Source: ZC4RG35 sp041747855 (GTDB lineage Bacteria; Actinomycetota; Acidimicrobiia; Spongiisociales; ZC4RG35). Taken from it: a stretch of 39,222 bases of DNA. The stretch is from assembly GCA_041747855.1 (NCBI GenBank), contig JBGTEJ010000078.1, positions 1 through 39,222 on the forward strand, read 5' to 3'. The notes beneath the pieces are model-generated. The model was not told the DNA's origin. It was given only the letters and a program-made list of their open reading frames with translations, and did not search any database. Below, piece by piece: positions 16,463-24,917 of this stretch. Position numbers and translations under genes: made by a program. Numbering within the stretch: the first letter of the stretch is position 1; each line of letters opens with the position of its first letter.

Positions 16463-17646
16463 TCTGGATGGTGCTCGTTGACGACGGTGCTGACCTTGAC
16501 CTCGGAGACACGTCTTCCTTGCATTCGTGTCACCTCGATCACCAGTGCATCGAATGTGAACACTTCGCCCTCCTCGGGCACCCGTTCGGCGAGACCCAGG
16601 ACGAGCCCACCTACGGTGTCCCAGTCTTCATCGGGTATCTCGACGCCGGTGGCCTTTTCGAGCTCGTCGATCGAGGCCCTCGCATCAACCTGCCACGAGT
16701 CACCGATTGAAACGATCATCTGCTCGATCTCGTCGGTCTCGTCCTGGATCTCGCCTACTAGCTCCTCGATCAGGTCTTCGATCGTCACCAAACCAGCGAT
16801 GTCGCCAAATTCGTCGACGACGACAACTTGATGAAGATGGCGCTCCCTCATTTCGGAGAGCAAGGCGGAGGCATACTTGGTCTCGGGCACGAACTCGACC
16901 GGTCGCATCACCTCTTCAACCGATCGCGGGCGGTCCTCGTCACTGATCGTGGCAAGTACGTCCTTGACCACCGCGATTCCCACAACATCACCGTTGGAAG
17001 TCACAGGGAGACGGGAGTATCCCTGCTCGGAGGTGAGAGCGATCAATTCATCGATACCGGCAGTGACGGGGATGGTCACCATGTCGGGGCGGGGAGTCAT
17101 GACCTCTCGCACCAGAGTCTCGGCGAACTCGAGCACCGAGTCGATTAGCTCCCTTTCGGCGTCGTCGGCGATCGCCGCTGCCGAGGCCTCGGTGGGATCG
17201 ACGTCCTCTACCTCCTCCGTCAAAAGGTCGTTTGCCCAACCGCCCATCCGAACCGCCAATCCGAGAACCGGGGCGGACCTGTAGGCGATCCCATGGCCAC
17301 TAGCCCGGCCGATCGCCCTGGGGACAGGATCTCCACCGACGAATGTGAGGGCACCGACGAGCAGTGCAACCACTATGGCCGGCCCCGAGTCGAGGCGGTC
17401 GATGATGATGGCAGTGGCCAAAACCGAGGACAACACAAGCAAGCCTGAGACCACGACTCCCACGGCTGGTGTTATCTGCTCACGTTCATCGAGAAGTTCG
17501 GCGACTTTCGCCGCCCCTTTGACCTTGTCAGAGGCGTCTCGTAGCGCATCTGCTCGGGGCACCCTGGTGACCGCGGTGCCAGCAGCACGCACCCATGCCG
17601 CGAGGGCCAGTAGGACAAGGGATAGGACGATTGGGAGGACGGTCAT
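16459..17646 (-). CDS. CBS-domain membrane protein, CorC/HlyC (CNNM-like) family
   Basis: A 395-residue protein. An N-terminal membrane part has a helix at about 3-22, a hydrophobic segment at about 60-83 and another at about 88-105, resembling a reduced DUF21/CNNM transmembrane domain. Then follow two CBS repeats (VREVMTPRPDMVTIPV to LATI, and EEVMRPVEFVPETKYASALL to ELVGEIQDETDE), and a C-terminal CorC/HlyC domain (DARASIDELEKATGVEIPDEDWDTVGGLVL). Members are thought to take part in Mg2+ or Co2+ transport. Related genes sit between ybeY and era in many Actinobacteria. It overlaps both neighbours by 4 nt. Confidence 0.9.
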   Translation of the reverse strand: MTVLPIVLSLVLLALAAWVRAAGTAVTRVPRADALRDASDKVKGAAKVAELLDEREQITPAVGVVVSGLLVLSSVLATAIIIDRLDSGPAIVVALLVGALTFVGGDPVPRAIGRASGHGIAYRSAPVLGLAVRMGGWANDLLTEEVEDVDPTEASAAAIADDAERELIDSVLEFAETLVREVMTPRPDMVTIPVTAGIDELIALTSEQGYSRLPVTSNGDVVGIAVVKDVLATISDEDRPRSVEEVMRPVEFVPETKYASALLSEMRERHLHQVVVVDEFGDIAGLVTIEDLIEELVGEIQDETDEIEQMIVSIGDSWQVDARASIDELEKATGVEIPDEDWDTVGGLVLGLAERVPEEGEVFTFDALVIEVTRMQGRRVSEVKVSTVVNEHHPE

Positions 17647-18107
17647 CTCCGGGTCCTTCCCACGAGGCTGAGCAGTTCACTCTCTCGACGCTCCATGTGG
17701 GCGGCCTCATCGTCATCCTCGTGGTCGTAACCAAGGAGATGAAGCATGCCGTGGGCGACCATCAGTGCCATCTCGTCTTGGTACGACACACCGAGTTCTC
17801 GGGCCTGGCGTCTCACGTAGGCAGGCGAGATGAGGATGTCGCCAATCATCAGAGGTGGCCCATCAGGATCGGTGTCCGGGACTGTCCCGACGGTCAGGGA
17901 CTCCACCGGGAAGGCAAGGACATCGGTAGGTCCGGCACGATCGAGGAAGCGTTCGTTGTAGTCGGCGATCTCATCGTCACTCACCAATAGGAGAGTCACT
18001 TCGCTTTCAGACGGATACCCCTCCTCGGCGAGAACGACTTCGGCCAGGTGCCGGAGGGCGACGGCATCGACCTCCTCGGCCTGTTCGTTGGCGAGAAACA
18101 CGCTCAC
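17643..18107 (-). CDS. ybeY: Endoribonuclease YbeY
   Basis: A 154-residue metal-dependent endoribonuclease involved in 16S rRNA 3' maturation and ribosome quality control. The zinc motif HGMLHLLGYDHEDD gives H119, H123 and H129. The N-terminal half carries the typical VTLLLVSDDEIADYNERF and TDVLAFPVE. GTG start at 18107. The stop overlaps the next gene's ATG by 4 nt. A 76-bp gap separates it from the 7TM-HD gene upstream. Confidence 0.95.
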   Translation of the reverse strand: MSVFLANEQAEEVDAVALRHLAEVVLAEEGYPSESEVTLLLVSDDEIADYNERFLDRAGPTDVLAFPVESLTVGTVPDTDPDGPPLMIGDILISPAYVRRQARELGVSYQDEMALMVAHGMLHLLGYDHEDDDEAAHMERRESELLSLVGRTRR

Positions 18108-18183
18108 CTTCGATCCACCGCGGGACTCACGGTTATGAAACTGGCCCCTGCTGCGCAGGGACTTGGACTATCAGGGTCGTCCA

Positions 18184-20682
18184 TCAGGAGGAAGAGGCTC
18201 CAGCTCCGGGGAAGTTCGGGTAGGCGATCCTCTGATGGTAGTGACCCACCAGGGAGTCCAGGAAGGCCTTTCGGATCTGAGTCAGTTCGGCGAGTGTCAG
18301 AGGTGACTCTGACAACTGACCATCCTCCACCTTCTCGTCGATGATCCGGGTGACCACCTTGTCGATGGCTTCCGGCGTTGGCTCCTCGATCTGGAAGACG
18401 GCTCGGCAGGCGGCCTCCAGAGAGTCCGCCAACATCAGAATGGCGGTTTCAGCGGTTCGTGGTTTATGACCGATATGACGGAAGTCGTCGATGTCGACCT
18501 CATCGCCATACGTGGAGCGGGCCTTCTCGTAGAAGTACCTCATGACACCGTCACCGTGATGACTGACGATCCCCTGGGCGACATCGGTGGGAATCTTGAA
18601 CCTTCTCGCCAGGGCTACCCCCTCGGTGACATGGCTGCGGAGGATCTCGGCCGATTCTTTCGGTTCCAACATGTCATGTGGGTTCTGCATGCCGAACTGG
18701 TTTTCGATGAAGTATGTGGGGTTCTCTGTCTTGCCTAGATCGTGGTAGTAAGCCATGGCCCTGGCCAGAAGGGGGTTGGCGCCAATTGCCCTCGAGGCGG
18801 CATCAGCAAGGGTCCCGACCATCAGCGAGTGGTTGAAGGTGCCGAAGGCCTTGTCCTGTAGCAACTGCAGGGCGGCGTGGTTCCGGTCGGTCAAGTCGAG
18901 CAGACTCAGGGCTGTTGTTACGTCGAAGGCGGACTCGAAGAATTGGAGAGCGGCCAGGCCCACCAACGAAGCCACGACCGAAGCCCCGAATGCCCAGGCA
19001 ACGGCCATACCAATCACCTCGAGGGCGTTCTGGTCTGGGGCGACATGGAAGAACCAAGAGGTGGCCGCAGCGACACCGGCCGCGGTCAGCGACGAGAGCA
19101 CCACTGCGTTTCGGAAAGCTCCCCGGCTGCTGACCGAACTCACAAACGGAATGGGTGCCATGGCTGCCAGCACGGCGTACACCGTCAGACCGAGGTCCTG
19201 GGTCCCGACGGCAGTTATCACACCGACACTGAGGGCCATGAGCAGGGCGATCCGTTGGTCGAAGAGAACTGCGGTGATGAACCCGAAGGCGACGGCCGGC
19301 AGGATGTACCAACTGGTCGACTCCGACAACGCCGTCGTCAGCCGGACCGCGCCCGCCGCAACCAAGAGAAGGATCCCGAGGAGGGCCACCATCCTTGGCC
19401 GGGACCAGATTTCCTGTCTGAACTTCGACAAGTAAAGACTCATCACACCGATCAACACACCAATGACCGCCAGGAGACCCATGGAGGCCGGACCCGCCGA
19501 CCCAACCCGGAAGGCCGCCTGATTGATCGAGTCGATGTGGAGCCGAGTAAGCGTGTCACCTTCCCTGACCACCGTGGTTCCCTCACGAACCTCGACCATC
19601 ACCGGCGGGACGGCAATCTCGGCCTCGGTCCTGGCCTCCTCGGTGGTGGAGTCGTCCACGACGAAATTGTCGGTGAGATGGGCTGCCACTATCTCCCCCG
19701 CAGCCTGGCCCCCCTCGAGGTCACGGCCGGTGTCGGGGTGCCACACGAATGGAGGAGTGGTCCGCTGGCGGTTTTGCGCCTCCCCCAGACCTTCGAGTTC
19801 GATCCGCGACCCGAATTCGGCATTCATCCTCTCCAGTGCCCGGGCCTGGATCTCGGGCAGATGTAGAGGCTCCCCAAGAGCTGCCCTCACCACGTCGTCA
19901 GCCGCCGTCTCGGCGAGGAACAGAACTGTCCCCGGGAGGAGATTGGAATGAATCCTCGAGAATTCGGACACGACCTCGGCGAGAGGTCTCAGGTCGGCTA
20001 CGAATCCGACGCCACCGGCGTCGCACGCCTCGCCTGCCACGCAATCCACGAGTTTGGCCGGCTCTCCAACGGCAGGAATCCAGCCGGACGGTACCGGCCC
20101 GTTTGTAGATGCCACGACCACCACCGCAGGACCGACGGGGCTCTCCAAGGCCCAAAGGCCCTGTGAATCCGTCACCGTGGTCGTGTCTCCTTCGACTGTC
20201 GTTACGGTGATCCGAACTCCGGCCAGCGGCCTGTCGAACCTCGGTGCCTCGGCCACGGGTTCGAATCGACCATTGCCGTCGACGTCCAAGAACACGAGGC
20301 CGGAGAGGGTGACCAGATCGGATTCCTCTTCGGGTTCCTCAACTTCCGGAAGATCGGGCACGATGATGTCGATCCTGGTCCCCAAAGTGACCATGGCCGT
20401 CAGGTCATCGAAGACGGCGTTGACATTCGCCTCGGCGACGTCCTGCCTTTCCGTCGCCACTCGCCTTATTGGGGCCACCGAGTCTCTGGCAGCCTGGCGG
20501 CGGGCATCGGTCTCGTCGACGTCCAGTACATCGACAGTGCGGACTGCAGTGAAGGTGGTGGGCGAAGGTGCTCCAACCTCGAGATTCAGCTCTGATTGCG
20601 CCGAGCCGATTGAGAGCACACCCCAAATCGAGACCACCGTGGCCAGGAACAGCGCGAACCGGACCACAGTCGGTCGGCTCAC
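18184..20682 (-). CDS. 7TM-HD (PgpH-like) c-di-AMP phosphodiesterase with an inserted extracellular domain
   Basis: An 832-residue membrane enzyme. It has one helix at 7-26, a long extracellular 7TMR-HDED-type region to about 395, a bundle of helices at about 400-595, and a cytoplasmic HD domain at 615-770. HD ligands are visible at FNHS (His618), YHDLGK (His647/Asp648), SHHGD (707-711) and LADSLEA (Asp753). PgpH-type enzymes hydrolyse cyclic di-AMP to pApA. Residues 125-190 look like an inserted SdrD-B/carboxypeptidase-regulatory-like beta-sandwich (FLDVDGNGRFEP, RPLAGVRITVTT, TDSQGLWAL), followed by a Cys pair (214, 220). I do not know this insertion from standard PgpH proteins. GTG start, coupled to phoH by a GTGA overlap. 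Confidence 0.9.
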   Translation of the reverse strand: MSRPTVVRFALFLATVVSIWGVLSIGSAQSELNLEVGAPSPTTFTAVRTVDVLDVDETDARRQAARDSVAPIRRVATERQDVAEANVNAVFDDLTAMVTLGTRIDIIVPDLPEVEEPEEESDLVTLSGLVFLDVDGNGRFEPVAEAPRFDRPLAGVRITVTTVEGDTTTVTDSQGLWALESPVGPAVVVVASTNGPVPSGWIPAVGEPAKLVDCVAGEACDAGGVGFVADLRPLAEVVSEFSRIHSNLLPGTVLFLAETAADDVVRAALGEPLHLPEIQARALERMNAEFGSRIELEGLGEAQNRQRTTPPFVWHPDTGRDLEGGQAAGEIVAAHLTDNFVVDDSTTEEARTEAEIAVPPVMVEVREGTTVVREGDTLTRLHIDSINQAAFRVGSAGPASMGLLAVIGVLIGVMSLYLSKFRQEIWSRPRMVALLGILLLVAAGAVRLTTALSESTSWYILPAVAFGFITAVLFDQRIALLMALSVGVITAVGTQDLGLTVYAVLAAMAPIPFVSSVSSRGAFRNAVVLSSLTAAGVAAATSWFFHVAPDQNALEVIGMAVAWAFGASVVASLVGLAALQFFESAFDVTTALSLLDLTDRNHAALQLLQDKAFGTFNHSLMVGTLADAASRAIGANPLLARAMAYYHDLGKTENPTYFIENQFGMQNPHDMLEPKESAEILRSHVTEGVALARRFKIPTDVAQGIVSHHGDGVMRYFYEKARSTYGDEVDIDDFRHIGHKPRTAETAILMLADSLEAACRAVFQIEEPTPEAIDKVVTRIIDEKVEDGQLSESPLTLAELTQIRKAFLDSLVGHYHQRIAYPNFPGAGASSS

Positions 20683-21650
20683 CGTTTCTTCCGATCCTCG
20701 AATCGCTGATAGGCCTCGACAATCGAAGCGACTATCCGATGTCTCACGACATCACGAGAAGTCAACTCGACAAAGGCAACACCGGGGATGTTCACGAGGA
20801 TGTCACGCACAACACGGAGTCCCGATGCGCGACCGGCGGGGAGATCCGTCTGGGAAATGTCTCCGGTGATGATCATCTTGGAATTGAACCCCAATCTCGT
20901 CAAGAACATCTTCATTTGCTCAGGTGTTGTGTTCTGGGCTTCGTCGAGCACGACGCATGCGTCGTTCAAGGTTCTACCTCTCATATAAGCGAGCGGGGCA
21001 ATCTCGATGGTTCCCCGGTCGATCAACGACATCGTTTCTTCGGGGCCGACCATGTCCCAAAGAGCGTCGTAGAGGGGCCTCAGATAGGGGTCGACTTTGG
21101 CGGTGAGGTCACCGGGCAGAAACCCGAGTCTCTCCCCAGCTTCCACTGCAGGTCGGGTGAGGACGATTCGCCTGACCGATCCAGTGGCAAGGGCGTCAAC
21201 CGCGGCGGCCATGGCCAGGTAGGTCTTGCCGGTACCGGCGGGGCCGATACCGAAAGTGAGGGTGTTCTGGCGAATCGCGTCCATGTACTTCTGCTGCCCC
21301 AGTGTCTTGGGACGGATCAGCCGGCCTCTTCCAACCGAGATACCGTCGCTCAACACGCCTGAAGGACTTGGAACGTCGTCGGTGACCATCTTGACGACCT
21401 CGACCACCCTGCCCTCGTCGAGGGTGTGTCCCTCCTGGACCAGTATCAGCAGTTCAGACAACACGGTCCGGGCCCGTTCCACCTCTTCCTCGGATCCTGA
21501 CAAGACGACCTCGTCACCGCGCGCGACGAAAAGCACCCCGGGTAGGAGAGATTCGACCTGTCGAAGATGACGATCAGACTCACCTATGAGGTCCAACATC
21601 AGGTGGTGGCTGGGTACGCGTAAACGCGCTTCGGTTTTTTCAGGGGTCAC
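20679..21650 (-). CDS. phoH: PhoH-like ATPase
   Basis: A 323-residue protein. An N-terminal KH-like part (1-75) with LIGESDRHLRQVESLLPGVLFVARGDEVVLSG layout is followed by the PhoH ATPase: GPAGTGKT Walker A (136-143), VVLDEAQNTTPEQ Walker B, and TGDISQTDLP. PhoH-like proteins are predicted RNA-associated ATPases or helicases, often found next to ybeY. GTG start at 21650. A hairpin (AACGCC/GGCGTT) lies just upstream of the start. It is coupled to the 7TM-HD gene by a 4-nt overlap. Confidence 0.94.
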   Translation of the reverse strand: MTPEKTEARLRVPSHHLMLDLIGESDRHLRQVESLLPGVLFVARGDEVVLSGSEEEVERARTVLSELLILVQEGHTLDEGRVVEVVKMVTDDVPSPSGVLSDGISVGRGRLIRPKTLGQQKYMDAIRQNTLTFGIGPAGTGKTYLAMAAAVDALATGSVRRIVLTRPAVEAGERLGFLPGDLTAKVDPYLRPLYDALWDMVGPEETMSLIDRGTIEIAPLAYMRGRTLNDACVVLDEAQNTTPEQMKMFLTRLGFNSKMIITGDISQTDLPAGRASGLRVVRDILVNIPGVAFVELTSRDVVRHRIVASIVEAYQRFEDRKKR

Positions 21651-21656
21651 AACGGC

Positions 21657-21676
21657 AACGCCAATAGTCAGGCGTT
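21657..21676 (-). promoter_or_regulatory. Hairpin in the phoH leader
   Basis: AACGCC and GGCGTT form a perfect 6-bp stem around an 8-base loop, ending six bases before the phoH GTG. It occupies the position of the ribosome-binding site, and no clear Shine-Dalgarno sequence is visible. It could limit translation initiation or be chance; there is no further evidence. Confidence 0.25.
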
Positions 21677-21718
21677 AATACAAAGATTAGTGGCTTCCCG
21701 TAAATGAACCAGAGACCT

Positions 21719-22123
21719 TTACTCGGCCCTGGGAGCGAGCTCTGCCGACTGGAGGATCGTGTTGAGAATGGCAAGGTCGGACTGACGCACTTCGGGACTT
21801 CGCGGATCCCTCCTCAGCATCTTGATGGCCTTGAGATACCTCTCGGCAAGCCCGTCACCGTCATCACGTGAAAGGGTCTCGAGGTCAATGGTGAGACCTA
21901 CGTCTGTAAAAGCGGGGAGAAGATCGGAGGGAGAAAAACTGTAAACCTCTGCGATCCGAACGAATCTCTGGACTGATATGGCGCGTTCGCCGCGCTCATA
22001 CGCGCCCACAACGGACGCCTTGAACTCTCCATCGGTGTTCGCCTCTACCTCCCCCAGGGACCAGCCCTTGTGGCGTCTTGCGACGCGCAGGCGCTGACCC
22101 AGGGAAGCGCTGAATTCGTCCAT
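21719..22123 (-). CDS. BldD-like helix-turn-helix regulator
   Basis: A 134-residue transcription factor. The N-terminal XRE helix-turn-helix (9-70) reads LGQRLRVARRHKGWSLGEVE and SVVGAYERGERAISVQRF, close to the DNA-binding domain of actinobacterial BldD. The C-terminal part contains RRD (104-106), six residues, then RQSD (113-116), which resembles the c-di-GMP signature RxD-x8-RxxD of BldD but with a shorter spacer. BldD represses developmental genes when bound to c-di-GMP. Whether this one binds the nucleotide is an inference. The start is supported by AGGGAGAG about 9 bases upstream of the ATG. It sits alone between rsmE and phoH with non-coding gaps on both sides (61 and 68 bp), so it probably has its own promoter. 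Confidence 0.85.
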   Translation of the reverse strand: MDEFSASLGQRLRVARRHKGWSLGEVEANTDGEFKASVVGAYERGERAISVQRFVRIAEVYSFSPSDLLPAFTDVGLTIDLETLSRDDGDGLAERYLKAIKMLRRDPRSPEVRQSDLAILNTILQSAELAPRAE

Positions 22124-22184
22124 GTTCGAAAGCTCTCCCTGAAGCCCGTTGACATCCTAACGCCCAGTAACCTCGTGGGAATAC

Positions 22185-22826
22185 CTATGTGAAAAGTAAA
22201 CGAGCGGCGGCGACTATTGCCGCAGTCTCAGTCCTGAGCACGTTGGGACCCAGATTCCACACTTCAACATCAGCTGGGACCTCCTCTGGCGCCCAACCAC
22301 CCTCCGGACCGATGACCACAGTGTGCGCAATTCCTACGGTGGCGGATCCTGTCTGGTCGCAGACGACTAGCGGACCCTCGAGATCGGCCCACCCCACCAT
22401 CTCCGTGTCGACTTCCATCAACCATGCCCCCCGAGACTGTTCCACTGCGGCGAGCACCCAGGAGAAGACTTTTGGTGGAGCTGCGGGCCTGTTCGCACCG
22501 TATGAAGTTCGGAGCCACCGCAACCGGATGACACCCAACTCCGCCAATTTCTCCACGAGGAATCGTTGCCGGTCTTTGTTGTTGGGTGGCGCAACTGCGA
22601 CTGTGAGCGGCTTCATTGGAGGCACCAAGGTCTCTTCACCCCGCACCAGCTGCTGATGACCGAGACTTCCCCGTCCGATCGTCCCCAATCCGTCCGTGTA
22701 AGTGACGTCGTCGCCGTCCCCGAGACGAAGTGCCTTGGTGAGATGCCGCCACTGAGTGATGGTCAGGGGCAAGACCTCGCTGTCACTCCATGGGCCACCA
22801 ACCACAAGATGCGGCGTGTGCTTCAC
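22185..22826 (-). CDS. rsmE: 16S rRNA m3U1498 methyltransferase
   Basis: A 213-residue SPOUT-class methyltransferase. The N-terminal PUA-like part has ITQWRHLTKALRLGDGDDVTYTDG. The SAM-binding trefoil knot is seen in VVIGPEGGWAPEEV and NLGPNVLRTETAAIVAAARLL, both diagnostic of RsmE. The frame is open to 22874, but the GTG at 22826 overlaps the dnaJ stop in GTGA as in neighbouring genes and gives the usual length. It is co-transcribed with hrcA and dnaJ. Confidence 0.93.
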   Translation of the reverse strand: MKHTPHLVVGGPWSDSEVLPLTITQWRHLTKALRLGDGDDVTYTDGLGTIGRGSLGHQQLVRGEETLVPPMKPLTVAVAPPNNKDRQRFLVEKLAELGVIRLRWLRTSYGANRPAAPPKVFSWVLAAVEQSRGAWLMEVDTEMVGWADLEGPLVVCDQTGSATVGIAHTVVIGPEGGWAPEEVPADVEVWNLGPNVLRTETAAIVAAARLLFT

Positions 22827-23896
22827 AAGGCCGAAGCGGGACGGTCGGTCCGCTCCCCACGCAGGTCCGCCCACCGGCGCATCAACTCCTCCTCTTCGGC
22901 CGACAGACCCGTAGGAATGCGCACCCCCACCACCACGATCAGCTCTCCGCGGACCTTTCGTCCCAGCGCTGGCATCCCCGCGCCGGAGATCCTGAACGTG
23001 TCACCTGGTTGAGTCCCGGCGGGGACCTCGAGTTCCACTTCGCCACCTTCGATCACGGGTATCGAGACAACGGTCCCAAGAGATGCTTCTGCGATACCCA
23101 CCGACAGGGCGTACCAGAGATCGTTCCCATCACGCTCGTAGAGGGGATGGTCGGCAACGGCAATCTCTACATACAGGTCCCCGGCGATGCCCCCCGCTCC
23201 GGGGGCCTCACCCCTTCCGGTAAGGCGAAGCCTGGTACCAGAGGTCACACCCGGCGGAATCTCGACCTTCACGCCGACGTCTTCAGTAACCGCACCAACA
23301 CCGGAACACTCCTGACATGGTCGCTCGATGGTGTATCCGCTACCGGAACAGCGTCCGCAAGTCTGGGCGGTCAACACGGTGCCCAGGAACGACCGCTGGG
23401 TGACACGCACCTGTCCCGACCCCCCACATTCACTACAGGTCGAGCGCCCGGTTCCAGGGCTGGCGCCAGAACCGGAACACGACGAGCAACTGACCCTCGA
23501 TCGAAAGTCGACCGAGACATCGCTGCCTGTCGCCGCCTGCTCGAGTGTGATTTCGGAATAGACGAGGATGTCGCGGCCTCTCGATGGACGTGGCTCACGC
23601 CCTCCAAAGAGACCACCGTCGGCGAACACCGAACGAAGCAGGTCCTCGATCCCGCCGAAGCCGCTGAGAAGGTCACCCAAGTCGATCGTGTCACCCCGGT
23701 CGTAGCGCCGCCGCCTCTCGGGGTTCGAGAGCACCTCGTACGCCTCAGCGGCCTGACGGAACCTCGCCTCCGTTTCGGGATCCCCCGGGTTGGCATCGGG
23801 ATGAGTCTCCCTCGCCAGCTGCCTGAAGGCCCTCTTGATCTCCTCGGAAGTGGCGTCGCGCTGCACCCCCAGGACCTGGTAATAGTTGGTCGCCAT
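22823..23896 (-). CDS. dnaJ: Chaperone protein DnaJ
   Basis: A 357-residue type I Hsp40. The J domain (4-68) has the HPD tripeptide at 32-34. A G-rich segment carries DLLSGFGGIEDLLRS. Four CxxCxGxG-type repeats follow (C137/C140, C154/C157, C180/C183, C194/C197), then a C-terminal substrate-binding domain. The last repeat is CQECSGVG. It stimulates DnaK; dnaK and grpE are not in the window. The gene follows hrcA by two bases, so this is the hrcA-dnaJ arrangement in which DnaJ is separate from the main dnaK operon. Confidence 0.96.
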   Translation of the reverse strand: MATNYYQVLGVQRDATSEEIKRAFRQLARETHPDANPGDPETEARFRQAAEAYEVLSNPERRRRYDRGDTIDLGDLLSGFGGIEDLLRSVFADGGLFGGREPRPSRGRDILVYSEITLEQAATGSDVSVDFRSRVSCSSCSGSGASPGTGRSTCSECGGSGQVRVTQRSFLGTVLTAQTCGRCSGSGYTIERPCQECSGVGAVTEDVGVKVEIPPGVTSGTRLRLTGRGEAPGAGGIAGDLYVEIAVADHPLYERDGNDLWYALSVGIAEASLGTVVSIPVIEGGEVELEVPAGTQPGDTFRISGAGMPALGRKVRGELIVVVGVRIPTGLSAEEEELMRRWADLRGERTDRPASAL

Positions 23897-23898
23897 GT

Positions 23899-24903
23899 TC
23901 AGTTGTTACGCGGGGTGATCTGCTCTTCGAGTTCACGCGACACTTCCTCGACCGCGGTGATAGCCCTCTTGTAGTCCATTCTCAGGGGGCCGATGACCCC
24001 AACCGAGCCGACTTCCCCTGATGCGTCGTAACTGCGAGACACCACCGACATGTCGACATGTGCGTGCTCCAGTTTGCTGCCGATGTGTATGGACACGCCC
24101 GAAGCGCCAGCCAATAACTTCATGACTTCCGCCTCCCGTTGGAGGATGTCGAGAACGAGACTCGCGGTGTCAGGATCGTCGTGCCAGGCGGTGTTGGTCC
24201 TCTGAGTGCCCCCGATGAACAGTTCGGATCCCGCTGAGGTGGCGAGGTGTAGGCAGTCGACGATGGTCAACACCGCCTCCCGGGTCGTGTCGTCGAGTTC
24301 TTCGAGGACCTCGTCGGAGACGGCCGGCCAACTTCCCACGACGGCCCCGACGACGGCAGCGGCGACGAGCTGCTGTCCCCGTTCGATCTCCATTGGTGTG
24401 ACGGGCACCCTGACTCGACCCCGGTGCTGTACCACCCGACCACCGACGGTGACGATGACGACCAGTAGCTGGTCCGCCGTCACCTGGACCGTATGGAGCG
24501 AGCGGATCCGATCACGGCTCAGTCCGGGGGCGACGACCACTGCCGGGAGGTCGGTCAACTCAGCAAGAAGGTCGGATGTCGCCTTCAGGAGGTTCGAGAG
24601 TTCGAGATGCACCTCTCCAAAGAAGCTGTTGACTCGCTCCTGGGCGGCGTGGCGGAGGCGGCCGGGACTGAGATGATCGACGTAGTACCTGTATGCGTTG
24701 GCCGTAGGGATACGCCCGGCCGATGTGTGCGGCTGCACCACGTAGCCCTCGTGTTCCAGGGCAGCGAGGTCATTGCGAATCGTCGCCGGTGACACGGCAA
24801 GCCGGGACTGTTCTGCGATCGATTTGGAACTGACCGGTTCGCCGGTCCGAATGTGCTCCTCGACCAGCACTCTCAATATCTCTGAACGACGGTCTTCAAG
24901 CAT
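23899..24903 (-). CDS. hrcA: Heat-inducible transcription repressor HrcA
   Basis: A 334-residue repressor of heat-shock genes that binds CIRCE operators. The N-terminal winged helix has RRSEILRVLVEEHIRTGEPVSSK and LAVSPATIRNDLAALEHEGY. The central GAF-like and inserted domains follow, and the C-terminus has a conserved VSIHIGSKLEHAHVDMSVVSRSY and GVIGPLRMDYKRAI. The length is typical. I find no CIRCE inverted repeat upstream of this gene or of dnaJ. hemW ends 14 bp upstream, so hrcA is probably in the leftward operon. Confidence 0.95.
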   Translation of the reverse strand: MLEDRRSEILRVLVEEHIRTGEPVSSKSIAEQSRLAVSPATIRNDLAALEHEGYVVQPHTSAGRIPTANAYRYYVDHLSPGRLRHAAQERVNSFFGEVHLELSNLLKATSDLLAELTDLPAVVVAPGLSRDRIRSLHTVQVTADQLLVVIVTVGGRVVQHRGRVRVPVTPMEIERGQQLVAAAVVGAVVGSWPAVSDEVLEELDDTTREAVLTIVDCLHLATSAGSELFIGGTQRTNTAWHDDPDTASLVLDILQREAEVMKLLAGASGVSIHIGSKLEHAHVDMSVVSRSYDASGEVGSVGVIGPLRMDYKRAITAVEEVSRELEEQITPRNN

Positions 24904-24917
24904 TGGACAACCACAGG

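Noticed and set aside
18877..19866. 329-codon plus-strand frame
   Set aside because: Antisense to the 7TM-HD gene; low-complexity, charged translation typical of a high-GC shadow frame.
22790..23974. 394-codon plus-strand frame
   Set aside because: It lies entirely opposite rsmE/dnaJ/hrcA, which carry full family motifs; its own translation has no recognisable domain.
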